From Micromonospora musae (GTDB lineage Bacteria; Actinomycetota; Actinomycetes; Mycobacteriales; Micromonosporaceae), in assembly GCF_003626635.1 (NCBI RefSeq), contig NZ_RAZT01000022.1, positions 36,503-100,502 on the forward strand: 64,000 nt of DNA. The letters are read 5' to 3'. The notes below the pieces were generated by a model. It had not been told where the DNA came from and ran no database searches. It saw only the letters and a program-made list of their open reading frames with translations. This document shows, piece after piece, positions 8,210 through 17,443 of the stretch (within the stretch, counting starts at the first letter, position 1; each line of letters opens with the position of its first letter). The position numbers were made by a program, and so were the translations under genes.

Positions 8210-9640
8210 TTAGCGCTGACCCCGCCGGCTACCAACCCGCGAGCCGGCAGAGAACGCCGCCGCGCCCCGTGGCGCGGACGTCGTCTGCCCGGCACTCGCC
8301 CGGCGACTCTCCCCGCCTCTGCCGCGCGTTGTGCCGGCGGTCGATCCGCTCGTCGCGGTGCGCGGATTCGCGCGCCGCCTGCCGCCGCTGTGGCCTCGTT
8401 CGTGCTGTGGCGCCGCCGTCGCTGCGGGAGGCGTCACGAAGCGGCGCTCGCCCGGGGCGAGTTCGGTGAGCAGCGAGTCGCCGGGCCGAAGCCGGGTGAT
8501 CGTCGGGTTGATGCCGGCCTGGCGGGTGAGGGCGCGCACGTCGCTGACCTGGTCGTCGGTCATCAGGGTGACGACGGTGCCGCTCGCTCCGGCGCGCGCG
8601 GTCCGCCCCGAGCGGTGCAGGTATGCCTTGTGCTCTGCCGGCGGGTCGGCGTGGATCACGAGAGTGACATCGTCGACGTGGATACCGCGCGCCGCGATGT
8701 CGGTCGCGACAAGCGCGCGGGCGTCGCCGGCGGAGAACGCCGCCAGATTGCGGGTACGAGCGTTCTGCGCCAGGTTGCCGTGCAGCTCCACGGCGGGTAC
8801 GCCCGAAGCGACCAGTTGACTGGTCAGCTTCTTGGCGCCTCGCTTGGTGCGGGTGAATACGAGCGTTCGTCCCGGGGCGGCTGTCAGGTCGATCAGGACG
8901 GGGAGCCGGTCATCGTGACGCACCTGGAGCACGTGGTGGGTCATCGCGGAGACCGGGGACTTCGCCGAGTCGACGCTGTGGGTGACGGGGTTGGAGAGGT
9001 ACCGCCGGACGAGGACGTCGACGCCCGCGTCGAGCGTCGCCGAGAAGAGCAGTCGCTGGGAGCGGGGCGGTGTCTTGTCGAGCAATCGCCGTACGACCGG
9101 CAGGAAGCCCAGGTCGGCCATGTGGTCCGCCTCGTCGAGCACGGTGACCTCGACGGCGTCGAGGATCGCGTCGCCGTTCGAAACGTGGTCGGCGAGCCGT
9201 CCGGGACAGGCGATGAGGATGTCGACCCCGGCGCGCAGTGCGCTGACCTGCGGCCGCGCGCTCACCCCACCGAAGATCGTCAGGGTACGCAGCGACAGCG
9301 TGGCGGCCAGCGGAGCGATCGTCGCTTCGATCTGGGTCGCCAGCTCTCGAGTCGGCGCCAGGATGAGCGAGCGCGGGCGGCCGGGCAGCCGCGGGGACGT
9401 GGCGGACGAGAGCCGGGCGAGGACCGGGATGGCGAAGGCGTACGTCTTGCCCGATCCCGTTCGGCCACGACCCAGCACGTCGCGTCCGGCGAGTGAATCC
9501 GGCAGCGTCGCGGCCTGGATCGGGAACGGCGTGCTGATGCCCACCTGCTCGAGCGCGGCGACCAACCGGCCGGGCACGCCGAGGTCGGCGAAGGAGGTGG
9601 GTGTGACAAGGGGTGTCTTGCTGGGGCGGCGTGCCGCCAT
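8210..9640 (-). CDS. DEAD-box ATP-dependent RNA helicase
   Basis: A 476-residue superfamily 2 helicase. ATG 9640 is preferred because it opens the family's usual N-terminus (FADLGVPGRLVAALEQVGI plus Q motif TPFPIQ); the upstream extension is low-complexity Pro/Arg. Motifs in order are GRTGSGKT (I), PTRELA (Ia), TPGR-like CPGR (Ib), DEAD (II), SAT (III), ATDIAARGIH (V) and HRSGRTARAG (VI). The last ~75 residues are Arg/Gly/Ser-rich, an RNA-binding tail. It unwinds short RNA duplexes, probably in mRNA or ribosome maturation at low temperature, in line with the cold-shock gene behind it. Confidence 0.93.
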   Translation of the reverse strand: MAARRPSKTPLVTPTSFADLGVPGRLVAALEQVGISTPFPIQAATLPDSLAGRDVLGRGRTGSGKTYAFAIPVLARLSSATSPRLPGRPRSLILAPTRELATQIEATIAPLAATLSLRTLTIFGGVSARPQVSALRAGVDILIACPGRLADHVSNGDAILDAVEVTVLDEADHMADLGFLPVVRRLLDKTPPRSQRLLFSATLDAGVDVLVRRYLSNPVTHSVDSAKSPVSAMTHHVLQVRHDDRLPVLIDLTAAPGRTLVFTRTKRGAKKLTSQLVASGVPAVELHGNLAQNARTRNLAAFSAGDARALVATDIAARGIHVDDVTLVIHADPPAEHKAYLHRSGRTARAGASGTVVTLMTDDQVSDVRALTRQAGINPTITRLRPGDSLLTELAPGERRFVTPPAATAAPQHERGHSGGRRRANPRTATSGSTAGTTRGRGGESRRASAGQTTSAPRGAAAFSAGSRVGSRRGQR

Positions 9641-10335
9641 GGGAGTCTCCGAACGTGGAAGGGGTCGCCCTGCACGGCGCTGACCGGTTGGTCGCGGCGC
9701 GTGGTGGTCGACATCAGGTGCAGGCCGCGGTCGCAGACCGGCGGACTCGTTGATCAATCTACCCGTACCCCGGCCGGGCCGCACACGACGGCTCTTCCGG
9801 GTTAGGGTTCGAAGGGGCGAAGCGAAACGGATCCAATGCCCCCGGCGAGCGGCCGGCTTCCGCCCCGCTCATTTTCGATACCCGGCTCGCCTGTGCGAGC
9901 GGGTGGGACGCGCGTCGGCGCGCAAACTTGGAGCAGCTCTTGAATCATGAAACCGCTGATGACTCTAATTTGTTCCGCGAAGCACCGGAAGCGAATGCGA
10001 CTTTCGACCAGACACCGGCCGTCGACGTGAGTTCGGCTGCGATGACCCGCCTGCGCACTCCGTTCCGTGTCGAGGATGAAGCCGACCGGCAGCCGACAAC
10101 TCGTTAGGCATCACGACGCGACGCAGATCGGCCCGCGAATGCGCTCGCCGGACATCCGCTCACAAATGGGATACGTGGCGCTGCGCGGATGCCTCCTGTA
10201 CCGGCCCGGTCGGGTCTCCACACTCTCGTTCACAACCTGCGCCGTTGTCCGGGTCGGGCGTGCGCGGAGATCCTTGCCGGCGCACGGCTGGGTGGTCGAC
10301 CGGGGTAGCGGGAAGTGGTGGCCTGACAAGGGACG
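9641..10335. other. 695-bp stretch without a convincing gene
   Basis: No frame here shows a credible start, ribosome-binding site and protein-like composition. A short AT-richer patch lies at about 9935-9990 and may hold promoter elements. GGGTTCGAA at about 9802 resembles a tRNA T-loop, but the flanking bases do not pair into a T arm. Confidence 0.5.
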
Positions 10336-10638
10336 TCAGGAGCACTCCTGGCAGACCTCCCGGCCGTCGGGCCGCGCGGCGAGCTGACTGCGATGGTGCA
10401 CCAGGAAGCAGCGAGTGCATCGAAACTCGTCCGACTGCATCGGCACGACCGCCACGGTCAGTTCCTCGCCCGACAGGTCCGCGCCGGGCAGCTCGAAGTT
10501 CTCGGCGGCGTCGGCCTCGTCGACGTCGACTGTCGCCGACTGCGGCGCCGAGCTGCGCGCCTTGAGCTCCTCCAGGCTGTCGTCCTCAACCTCGACCGCG
10601 GGTCGGCGCGGCGCGTCGTAATCGATGGGTTTGCTCAT
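10336..10638 (-). CDS. DUF4193 family zinc-ribbon-like protein
   Basis: A 100-residue actinobacterial protein of the DUF4193 type, and full length for the family. It starts MSKPIDYDAPRRPAVE, continues with the characteristic acidic helix SLEELKARSSAPQS and VDVDEADAAENFELPGADLSGEEL, and ends with paired cysteines FRCTRCFLVHHRS and REVCQECS that would bind one metal ion. The function is unknown, but the family is almost universal in actinomycetes. GAGAGGC lies upstream of ATG 10638. Confidence 0.92.
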   Translation of the reverse strand: MSKPIDYDAPRRPAVEVEDDSLEELKARSSAPQSATVDVDEADAAENFELPGADLSGEELTVAVVPMQSDEFRCTRCFLVHHRSQLAARPDGREVCQECS

Positions 10639-11075
10639 GGTGATGCCTCTCCGGCTTTGGTTCATGGCGTCACGACGGTAGACCGGGGCCCATTTCGTGG
10701 CGCTCAAGCGGGCGATGGAAGGGTAGCTCGCCCTTGAATGTGAGGGGCGCCATAGGCAGCGCGGAGAATGACTCTCGACTCCGCCGGCCGTGGCCGGCGC
10801 TGAAAGGCACCGCGAGACGATGTCCCAGACCGGGCGCTGCCCTCTGTCGCCCTCGCGTAGAGGGATCCGTGATCGCGACGTGAAGTGCCACGCGTTCCGG
10901 CTTCTACAGCATCGACATCCTGTGTACCTCGCGGCAAGGCCGAGGCCAACCCGTACGCGGAGAGACGGGGCGCCCGGTACGGCACGAGTGCCTCTACGGG
11001 ATAACAATCCCGCGCTGGCGACTGCCGTCGAACAGGTCACGCGCTACCACGAGTACCGACCGCACCGGTCTCGGA
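10639..11075. other. 437-bp stretch without a recognised gene
   Basis: Both strands were read between the DUF4193 start and the stop of the next small gene. Open frames here lack a ribosome-binding site and have Arg/Pro-rich composition typical of antisense reading in GC-rich DNA. Nothing is supported. Confidence 0.45.
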
Positions 11076-11306
11076 TCAGCCGCTTCGGCGGTTGCCCCAC
11101 TGGCGCGGGCTCTGAACCGAGCCCCGGCCGCCGAGGCGCTGACCCTTCCCATACGGTTGAGGCGAAGCGACCTTGCCCTTCCCGCGTCGGGCAGCCCGAT
11201 TCGCGTAAACGGCAGCGTCGGTCTCGGTCTCGGTCTCGCTCTCGGCCGTAATTGGCGTATCGGTCTCCTCGGCGTGGGCGTCTTGAACGGGCTCAGGCTC
11301 CGGCAT
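11076..11306 (-). CDS. Small acidic/basic hypothetical protein (76 residues)
   Basis: ATG 11306 lies 8 nt after GGGAGA. The first half is acidic (MPEPEPVQDAHAEETDTPIT and ESETETET) and the second half basic, with YANRAARRGKGKV and a Gly/Arg tail ending SPRQWGNRRSG. The split charge and the NRAARR..KGK motif are those of a recurring small actinomycete hypothetical family, possibly a nucleic-acid-associated protein. The function is unknown. Confidence 0.6.
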   Translation of the reverse strand: MPEPEPVQDAHAEETDTPITAESETETETDAAVYANRAARRGKGKVASPQPYGKGQRLGGRGSVQSPRQWGNRRSG

Positions 11307-11646
11307 CGGAATCTCCCTGGGTTCGTGGGGCTTCCTGCGGACCATTGCCAACAGGCGGACGCAGACTACTCCGAAGTTCGGCGAACTGCGTGAAGCCGGG
11401 CTCGTAGACATGGACAAGCACGCCGACGCCGACCGGATCGACCTCACTGATCGTCTACCATCGGGCGATGTCCCCGCTCACCAGGCTGCTGGGGTGGTGG
11501 TCCCTGGGTCCAGGAGGCAACATTCCTGCTGCGCCCGGTGCGAGACCCGCCGTACGCGGTGCGGATCGAGGACTGCCTCCCGCCGGCCGTCGCCGAGTTG
11601 TTCCGCGGCGTCGCACTTCCGGCGTCACGATGACGGGGCGGTGGCG
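11307..11646. other. 340-bp region with a possible frameshifted small gene
   Basis: On the plus strand, ATG 11468 opens MSPLTRLLGWWSLGPGG. One frame on, the sequence reads TFLLRPVRDPPYAVRIEDCL then PPAVAELFRGVALPASR and a stop about 13 nt before the monooxygenase start. Joined, they would give a ~55-residue protein, so this may be a small gene broken by one indel or simply a chance composite. No other gene is seen. Confidence 0.3.
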
Positions 11647-12816
11647 ATGACGGGCTCGCACGCAGTGGTCGTCGGTGGTGGAATCGGCGGGCTCAGCGCC
11701 GCACTGGCTCTGCACCGGCGTGGCTGGCGGGTCACCGTTCTGGAGCGCGCGCCGGAGCTGCGCGAGGTCGGCGCCGGGCTGACCCTGATGGCGAACGCGA
11801 TGCGCGGCCTCGACGCGCTCGGCCTCGGCCCGGCCGTACGCCGCAGCGGTCACAGCGAGACGCCCGGCGGGATCCGCACGTCGACCGGGCGGTGGCTGTC
11901 CCGGGTGGACGGCGAGGTGATGACCCGGTTGCTCGGCACCACGGCGCTGGGCATCCACCGGGCCACCCTGCACCGGCTCCTGCGCGAGGCGTTGCCCACG
12001 AGCGCGCTGCACGTCGGCGCCGAGGTGATCGACGTGGTCACCGGTCCCGCCGACGCCGAGGTCCGGTACCGCCGCGACGGCACGCCGGACGCCGTCCGCG
12101 CGGACCTGGTGGTCGGAGCCGACGGCGTGCACAGCGTCGTACGCGCCCGACTCTGGCAGCAGGCGCCACCACCGGCGTACGCCGGGTCGACCGCGTGGCG
12201 GGCGGCTATCGAGTGGCCGGAGCCGGTCCCGTCGGCCATCACCTGGGGCCGGGGGGCCGAGTTCGGAATGGTGCCGCTCGGCGACGGCCGGGTCTACTGG
12301 TTCGGCGCTGTCAACGCGCCGCCGGGCGGGCACACCGCCGACGAGCTGGCGACCTGCCGGAAGCTCTTCGGTACCTGGCACGACCCGATCCCGGCGCTGC
12401 TCGCCGCGACTGCACCGGAGGCGGTGCTGCGCAACGACATCCTCCACCTGGCCGCTGCACTGCCGTCGTATGTGCGGGGGCGGGTGGTGCTGCTCGGCGA
12501 CGCCGCCCACGCCATGACCCCGAACCTGGGCCAGGGCGCCGGCCAGGCCATCGAGGACGCCGTGGTGCTGGGTGCGGTCTGCGCCGGTGGGGCCGACGAG
12601 GGGCTGCCTGCCGCGCTGGCCGCGTACGACGGGCAGCGCCGCCCACGCAGTCAGGCCATCGCCCGGGCGGCCTACCGGACCGGCCGCTACGGTCAGCAGC
12701 TGCGCAACCCGCTCGCGGTGGCGGCCCGCAACACCCTGCTACGACTCACCCCCGCCCACACCGCCCTTCGTGGGATGGCCCGCTACGCGGACTGGCAGCC
12801 CCCGGCAGCCGCCTGA
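11647..12816 (+). CDS. FAD-dependent aromatic-type monooxygenase (PHBH/UbiH family)
   Basis: A 389-residue flavoprotein. ATG 11647 is chosen because the Rossmann dinucleotide fold follows directly: VVVGGGIGGLSAALALHRRG with E of VLERAP binding ADP-ribose. The second FAD motif is VVGADGVHSVVR (DG motif), and the third is VVLLGDAAHAMTPNLGQGAGQ (GD motif, residues ~280-300). This arrangement is that of group A flavin monooxygenases, which hydroxylate aromatic or polyketide rings with NAD(P)H. The substrate is unknown and no biosynthetic neighbours are present. Confidence 0.88.
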   Translation: MTGSHAVVVGGGIGGLSAALALHRRGWRVTVLERAPELREVGAGLTLMANAMRGLDALGLGPAVRRSGHSETPGGIRTSTGRWLSRVDGEVMTRLLGTTALGIHRATLHRLLREALPTSALHVGAEVIDVVTGPADAEVRYRRDGTPDAVRADLVVGADGVHSVVRARLWQQAPPPAYAGSTAWRAAIEWPEPVPSAITWGRGAEFGMVPLGDGRVYWFGAVNAPPGGHTADELATCRKLFGTWHDPIPALLAATAPEAVLRNDILHLAAALPSYVRGRVVLLGDAAHAMTPNLGQGAGQAIEDAVVLGAVCAGGADEGLPAALAAYDGQRRPRSQAIARAAYRTGRYGQQLRNPLAVAARNTLLRLTPAHTALRGMARYADWQPPAAA

Positions 12817-12974
12817 CTCGGGTAGCCGGATCCGTCGCCGAGCGAGCGTCAGGGGCCGCACCCGCGAGACCCAGAAAGCCGGCCGTCCGCTCGGGCCGAG
12901 TTGAGGGAAGCGGTCGCGGATCACGGGGCCAGCCAATTCCGGAGCGGCAGGACGTCGTCCGTCGCTGCCGGGTC

Positions 12975-13418
12975 CTACGCCCACGGCGGGATGTATCGGC
13001 TCAGATAATCACGCGCACGTGGAAGCGGGTCACGCCAGTACTGGTCTGGCCTGCGGTGGTAGTGCTCCGCACAGAATTCAGCGAGATCGACAGTGATCTT
13101 GACGCGCTCCAGCGGCCGGCCCTCGAATGCTGCGTTGACAGCCAGCAACTGCGGCTCCGGATTCCAGCCCGAATGGTCGAACGCCCAGCCCTCCCAGACC
13201 GCGTAGGCGTGGACGACTTGCAGTTCGCCGGCCAAGCGCACCGCCGCCACCTCGATCGATCGGTCCGAGTACGAGTCTCGACAGACCCAGGCGAGGATGT
13301 GACACGCGCCGGCAGCGAAGAAGGCCTGGTCCGCCCGTTCCCAGGCGACGCGCTGATCTGATCGCTCGATCGCTGTCCGACGAAAGGCTCCCGCCGCCTC
13401 TGCTGCCACCGCACCCAC
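12975..13418 (-). CDS. Hypothetical protein (147 residues)
   Basis: GTG 13418 starts a frame with normal protein composition: helical N-terminus ADQAFFAAGACHILAWVCRD, then VRLAGELQVVHAYAVWEGWAF, and an aromatic-rich tail YWRDPLPRARDYLSRYIPPWA. It has no signal peptide, membrane segment or recognised catalytic motif. It is convergent with the monooxygenase gene. The function is unknown. Confidence 0.5.
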   Translation of the reverse strand: MGAVAAEAAGAFRRTAIERSDQRVAWERADQAFFAAGACHILAWVCRDSYSDRSIEVAAVRLAGELQVVHAYAVWEGWAFDHSGWNPEPQLLAVNAAFEGRPLERVKITVDLAEFCAEHYHRRPDQYWRDPLPRARDYLSRYIPPWA

Positions 13419-13747
13419 GTTAGTGGGCGGGCCTACCGCATCCGATCATGTCGCAGTCCGCCCATGCTCACCAGCGAGGCGATCACATTCGGTGGCACGC
13501 AGGATCCCGACGGCGTTCGTCGTGTGCTGCCCCGGCTCGCCGAGCCGGACTACGGCTTCGCTGTGACGGCTGCCGGGGCGGCTGAAGCGCCTTTCTGGCG
13601 GTGGGGGAGTGGGACGCCGTATCGACGTGGCGATCAAATCCGGTCGATATCTTGACGGGTGCGGCGGGATGTGACGTAGTGGATCGATCGGCTCGGGTCG
13701 ATGTCCACTCCGGCCGGAGCGGGCCGTGACGTCTAGGAGGTTCGTCC
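13419..13747. other. 329-bp stretch; promoter region of the PhoX-like gene
   Basis: No gene is supported here. The segment separates two divergent genes and should carry their promoters. The 3' end holds the strong ribosome-binding site AGGAGG of the PhoX-like gene. Confidence 0.5.
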
Positions 13748-15136
13748 GTGTCTTTGTCTCGCCGCCAGTTCCTGTCCCGCTCGGCCGGCGCCGGCCTCAC
13801 CGTGGCCGTGGCCGGTTCGGTCGACGCCCTGTTCACCGCGGCACCCGCGCTGGGGGTGTCCGGCCCGGAGGTCGGGTACGGCCCGCTCGTACCCGACCCG
13901 GCCGGCATGCTCGACCTGCCGGTGGGCTTCCGCTACTCGGTGCTGTCCCGTGAAGGCACCGTCCGGCCGGACGGCGGCATCGTGCCGAGCCGGTTCGACG
14001 GTATGGGTGCCTTCGCCGACAAGGCGCGCGGCACCCGCCTGGTCCGCAACCACGAGTGCTCCCCGACCGCGAGAATCAGGGTCGTTGCCCCGCCGCAACG
14101 CACGTACGACCCGGCCGCCGGGGGCGGGACCAGCACGATCATCGTCAAGGCATCAGGACGCGCCGCCTCCGAGCACGTCAGCCTCGGCGGCACAGCCATC
14201 AACTGCTCCGGCGGCCCCACCCCGTGGCGCACCTGGCTGACCTGCGAGGAGACCGAAGACAAGGCGGGCACGAACGGATACACGAAGGACCACGGCTTCA
14301 TCTTCGAGGTCGACCCGTACAGCGATGCGCGCAACACCCATCCGACGCCGCTGACCGCGATGGGCCGGTTCCAGCACGAGGCAGTCGCGGTCGACCCGCG
14401 CACCGGCATCGTCTACGAGACCGAGGACGCGTTCGTGGCGCCGCTCGGCAGCTTCTACCGCTTCCTGCCGAACCGGCCGCTGCGCGGTCACGGAAGCCTG
14501 CGGGCAGGTGGCGTGCTGCAGGCTCTGCACGTCCCGGACCTGCCGGACCTGTCCGTGGTGACCGAGGCGGGCGCGTCCTTCTCCGGCATCGAGTGGCTTG
14601 ACGTGCCGGACCCGCTCGCGTCGACGGAGTCGGTCCGTGCTCAGGACTACGACAAGCCGATCACCGGCGGGTACAAGATCGAGGGCGCCTGGTGGGGGGA
14701 GAAGGACCGCTGCGCCTACTTCGTCTCGTCGTTCGCCCGGCGTGAGCTGGGCTCGGCCCGCGACCACGACGGCCAGGTCTGGCGGTACAACCCCCGAGCC
14801 AAGACGCTGCGCCTGGAGACCATCTTCACCCGGCCCACCCCGGCACCGGAGAACCCGGAGTTCGACGCCCCGGACAACATCTGCATGTCCCCGTACGGGG
14901 GCCTGATGATGTGCGAGGACGGAGTCGGGGACCAGCACATCCTCGGTACTACCGCCGGCGGCGAGGTGTTCGTCTTCGCCCGTAACCGGGTCAACGTCGG
15001 CACCGCCGAGGACCCGGCGTACGGCGAGCTGGCCGGCGCGTCGTTCTCCGCCGACGGCCGGACCATGTTCTTCAACGTCTACAACCCGGGCATCACGTAC
15101 GCGGTGACCGGCCCGTGGAACCGTCGCCAGGGCTGA
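13748..15136 (+). CDS. Tat-exported PhoX-like (DUF839) protein
   Basis: A 462-residue exported protein. GTG 13748 follows AGGAGG by 7 nt, and the protein opens with the twin-arginine signal SLSRRQFLSRSAGAGLTVAV. The mature part is a DUF839 beta-propeller with family blocks LVRNHECS, TWLTCEETED, GRFQHEAVAVDPRTGIVYETED, SFYRFLPN and APDNICMSPYGGLMMCED. PhoX enzymes are calcium/iron-dependent phosphatases released to the outside; the E/D and C residues of those blocks correspond to the metal-site segments. Phosphatase activity here is inferred. It is followed at once by a strong hairpin terminator. Confidence 0.87.
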   Translation: MSLSRRQFLSRSAGAGLTVAVAGSVDALFTAAPALGVSGPEVGYGPLVPDPAGMLDLPVGFRYSVLSREGTVRPDGGIVPSRFDGMGAFADKARGTRLVRNHECSPTARIRVVAPPQRTYDPAAGGGTSTIIVKASGRAASEHVSLGGTAINCSGGPTPWRTWLTCEETEDKAGTNGYTKDHGFIFEVDPYSDARNTHPTPLTAMGRFQHEAVAVDPRTGIVYETEDAFVAPLGSFYRFLPNRPLRGHGSLRAGGVLQALHVPDLPDLSVVTEAGASFSGIEWLDVPDPLASTESVRAQDYDKPITGGYKIEGAWWGEKDRCAYFVSSFARRELGSARDHDGQVWRYNPRAKTLRLETIFTRPTPAPENPEFDAPDNICMSPYGGLMMCEDGVGDQHILGTTAGGEVFVFARNRVNVGTAEDPAYGELAGASFSADGRTMFFNVYNPGITYAVTGPWNRRQG

Positions 15137-15145
15137 CGGCCGCAG

Positions 15146-15193
15146 CCACCGTGGGTGCTCCCCGGTCCGTGTGATCGGGGAGCCCGCGGTGGG
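15146..15193 (+). terminator. Strong hairpin after the PhoX-like gene
   Basis: Starting 10 nt past the stop, CCACCGTGGGTGCTCCCCG pairs with its near-complement ending GCGGTGGG across an 11-nt loop, with an 8-bp perfect inner stem GCTCCCCG/CGGGGAGC. There is no T-run. Confidence 0.65.
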
Positions 15194-15403
15194 CAGGGTC
15201 GACGGGGCCCTCCTCGCCGGCTCGACGGGACTGCTGCCCGGCCGGCTGTGGAGTGGCTCGTTCGACCAGGGGGTGTATGGACATCAGCGCCTCCGTTGGC
15301 GTGAGGTGGGGGAGGAGGCGTGCGGGTCGGGCAGTGGCAGAGACCGGGCGACGTCATCTGACCCGTGGGCTCGTTCGAGGCTGGGATGTGGCATGGTGCG
15401 CGC

Positions 15404-16594
15404 ATGATCGACAGTCGGGGAGCGTTAGAGGCCGTGATCCGCCACGCCGTCGAGCTGGAGGACGACTACGACGACATCGCCCCAACCGTCAGCGCATTGG
15501 CGACATCCGGCGACATCACCGTCGTGCCCCAGCTGGTCGAGGCACTGAATCGGTTCCTCGATGAGGAAAACTTCTACGGCCGCGACCTGATCGCCGGAGT
15601 ATTGGCCGGCATCGACGGCGTGGCGGCACTGCCGGTGCTACTGCACGCCTCCGCCCGTGATCTTGGTGATGACCAGGACAGCCTGCGAGCCGAGATCATT
15701 GAGCTGCTGCACGCTCATCGCGCAGCTGGCCGACGCACTGTGCTCGAGTGCGTCACGGGGGACACTCCCGAACTTCGCCGCGTGGGGCTCTGGGCGCTCG
15801 GGTTTGTGGCCGAAGCACAGGATATTGAGCTGCTGACCGCCGCATCGGCCGACTCGGACTCGAAGGTCCGATCCATGGCGATCGGCTCCCTCCCTGACCC
15901 GGCCACCAATGACCGAGCATTCGAGGTTCTCGTCACGGCCCTGGGTGACGTGGACGAGCAGGTGCGAGTGGCAGCGGCGAGCAGTCTCAGCGCCGCCACC
16001 GGCCGCGCGGAGGCCGTCGCGCCGCTTGCCGCGCTCGCCGACGACCAGAGCGTCGGCGTCCGAACGATGGCGGCGTACGCACTCGGCCGCATCGGCAGCG
16101 ACGCAGCGACACCGGTTCTGCTGCGCCTTCTGCAAGACCCCGACCGGCACGTCCGCGAGCGCTCTATCGAGGCCCTCGGCTCGATCGGTGGAGAGGCGGC
16201 GGTCGACACGCTGCTGACGCTGGCCGCCGACGAAGATCCTGATCTGCGGGTTCAGGCCGCCAAAGCGCTCGCGAGAGCTGCCGACTCCGATCCGCGCGTG
16301 ACGCTGCAACTGACAGCGCTCGCCCGAGACGACGAGGCTGCGGTCCGCGCAGCCACCATCAGCGGGCTCGCCAGCAGCGGCACCAGGCGATCCCACTTCG
16401 CGCAGATCCTGATCGAGCTGACAGACGACCCAGCCCCGATGGTCCGTCAGCGGATCGCAGTCGTAGTGCGAGGTCTCGCAAACGACACCGCACGGAGCAT
16501 CCTCCGCCGGTATGCCAACGACGCCGACCCGAGCGTGCGACGACTCGCCTCGACCGAACTGGACCGATTCGATGTTGGTCGAAGCGAGAGCTAG
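15404..16594 (+). CDS. HEAT-repeat protein
   Basis: A 396-residue all-helical protein. ATG 15404 is preferred over GTG 15365, since the protein then begins MIDSRGALEAVIRHAVELED in a normal helix. At least seven ~31-residue HEAT units follow from about residue 115, with recurring D..VR..A...L (DEQVRVAAASSL, DPDRHVRERSIEALGSIG, DPDLRVQAAKALAR, DEAAVRAATISGLAS). Such solenoids are protein-binding scaffolds or bilin-lyase-like domains; no catalytic residues are visible. No operon partner. Confidence 0.82.
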   Translation: MIDSRGALEAVIRHAVELEDDYDDIAPTVSALATSGDITVVPQLVEALNRFLDEENFYGRDLIAGVLAGIDGVAALPVLLHASARDLGDDQDSLRAEIIELLHAHRAAGRRTVLECVTGDTPELRRVGLWALGFVAEAQDIELLTAASADSDSKVRSMAIGSLPDPATNDRAFEVLVTALGDVDEQVRVAAASSLSAATGRAEAVAPLAALADDQSVGVRTMAAYALGRIGSDAATPVLLRLLQDPDRHVRERSIEALGSIGGEAAVDTLLTLAADEDPDLRVQAAKALARAADSDPRVTLQLTALARDDEAAVRAATISGLASSGTRRSHFAQILIELTDDPAPMVRQRIAVVVRGLANDTARSILRRYANDADPSVRRLASTELDRFDVGRSES

Positions 16595-16767
16595 CCGCAG
16601 ACGGAATCGGGACTGTGACGGCAGAATGCGGCATGGCGGCCGCCTGGACTGGCGCTTGATGCATTCGACGGTGCTTAACCATTGAACCCAATCCGGATGA
16701 GATCGTCCGCTGCCGCAGGGCTCCACTCTCTCGAGCTCCGGACCAGAAGGCAGCGTGGGCGATGCGC

Positions 16768-17244
16768 CTACCGCCGGGAGTGGTGCTGCTGGTCGGCGCC
16801 GATGCACGCAACTACGGCAGACGTTTCGGCTGAGAAGAAGAGCTGGAAGTAGTACGGAGGCTCCGCCAGCTCGACGTTTCCGACCTGCAACGGCTGCTCA
16901 CCTAAGGCGTACAGCGCCTCGACGGCCTGCGCGAAGCCAACAGTCGGGATGCCCTTCTCTCGTGTGTGGATTTCTCGTACACGGTAGATGTCAGCGAAGT
17001 GGCTCGCCGGCAGCGATCCGTCGAAGATCTTGAAGGGTGACCCGCCCGTCAAGGCGGCACGACATGCTTGGTACGCGTCATCCTGGTGGTCCAGCAGAGC
17101 GATCAACTGCGCGCGGTCCACCTCGTGACCGTACAGTCCGGCAGCGGCAGCGGCCCGGAGTCGATCACGGCCTCCGCCGCCAACGGGATCTTGTAGAAGT
17201 GGCGCACGCTTCAGTTGGCTCAAGCAGTGACGCAGCCGGTCCAC
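16768..17244 (-). CDS. Hypothetical protein (about 158 residues, start uncertain)
   Basis: The frame is open to 17496, but protein-like composition begins around GTG 17244. The conserved-looking core reads LIALLDHQDDAYQACRAAL, then ADIYRVREIHTREKGIPTVG, FAQAVEALYALGEQPLQVGN and an aromatic strand EPPYYFQLFFSAETSAVVAC. The opposite strand here has no better candidate. No family is recognised. Confidence 0.42.
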   Translation of the reverse strand: MDRLRHCLSQLKRAPLLQDPVGGGGRDRLRAAAAAGLYGHEVDRAQLIALLDHQDDAYQACRAALTGGSPFKIFDGSLPASHFADIYRVREIHTREKGIPTVGFAQAVEALYALGEQPLQVGNVELAEPPYYFQLFFSAETSAVVACIGADQQHHSRR

Positions 17245-17443
17245 CGGCTGCGCGAGATGCGCATCCCTCGACCTGGCAAACCTCGCCCTGACGGCGCCAC
17301 GCAAGGCGGTGGGGCTCTGGAACCGATGATCACCACGCCGCTGGCCCGGCAGCGGCTGGTCCGCCGCTTCTTCCCGGGCGGGAACACCAGCCAGTTCGCG
17401 GGGTTGGCTGCCTAGGGGCGATATAGGCTTTCCGCACGATGGT

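Noticed and set aside
8195..9496. A 433-codon plus-strand frame over the DEAD-box helicase
   Set aside because: It is the reverse reading of an unmistakable helicase, and no motif is present in it.
9795..9825. GGGTTCGAA resembling a tRNA T-loop
   Set aside because: Flanking bases do not form T, anticodon or acceptor stems.
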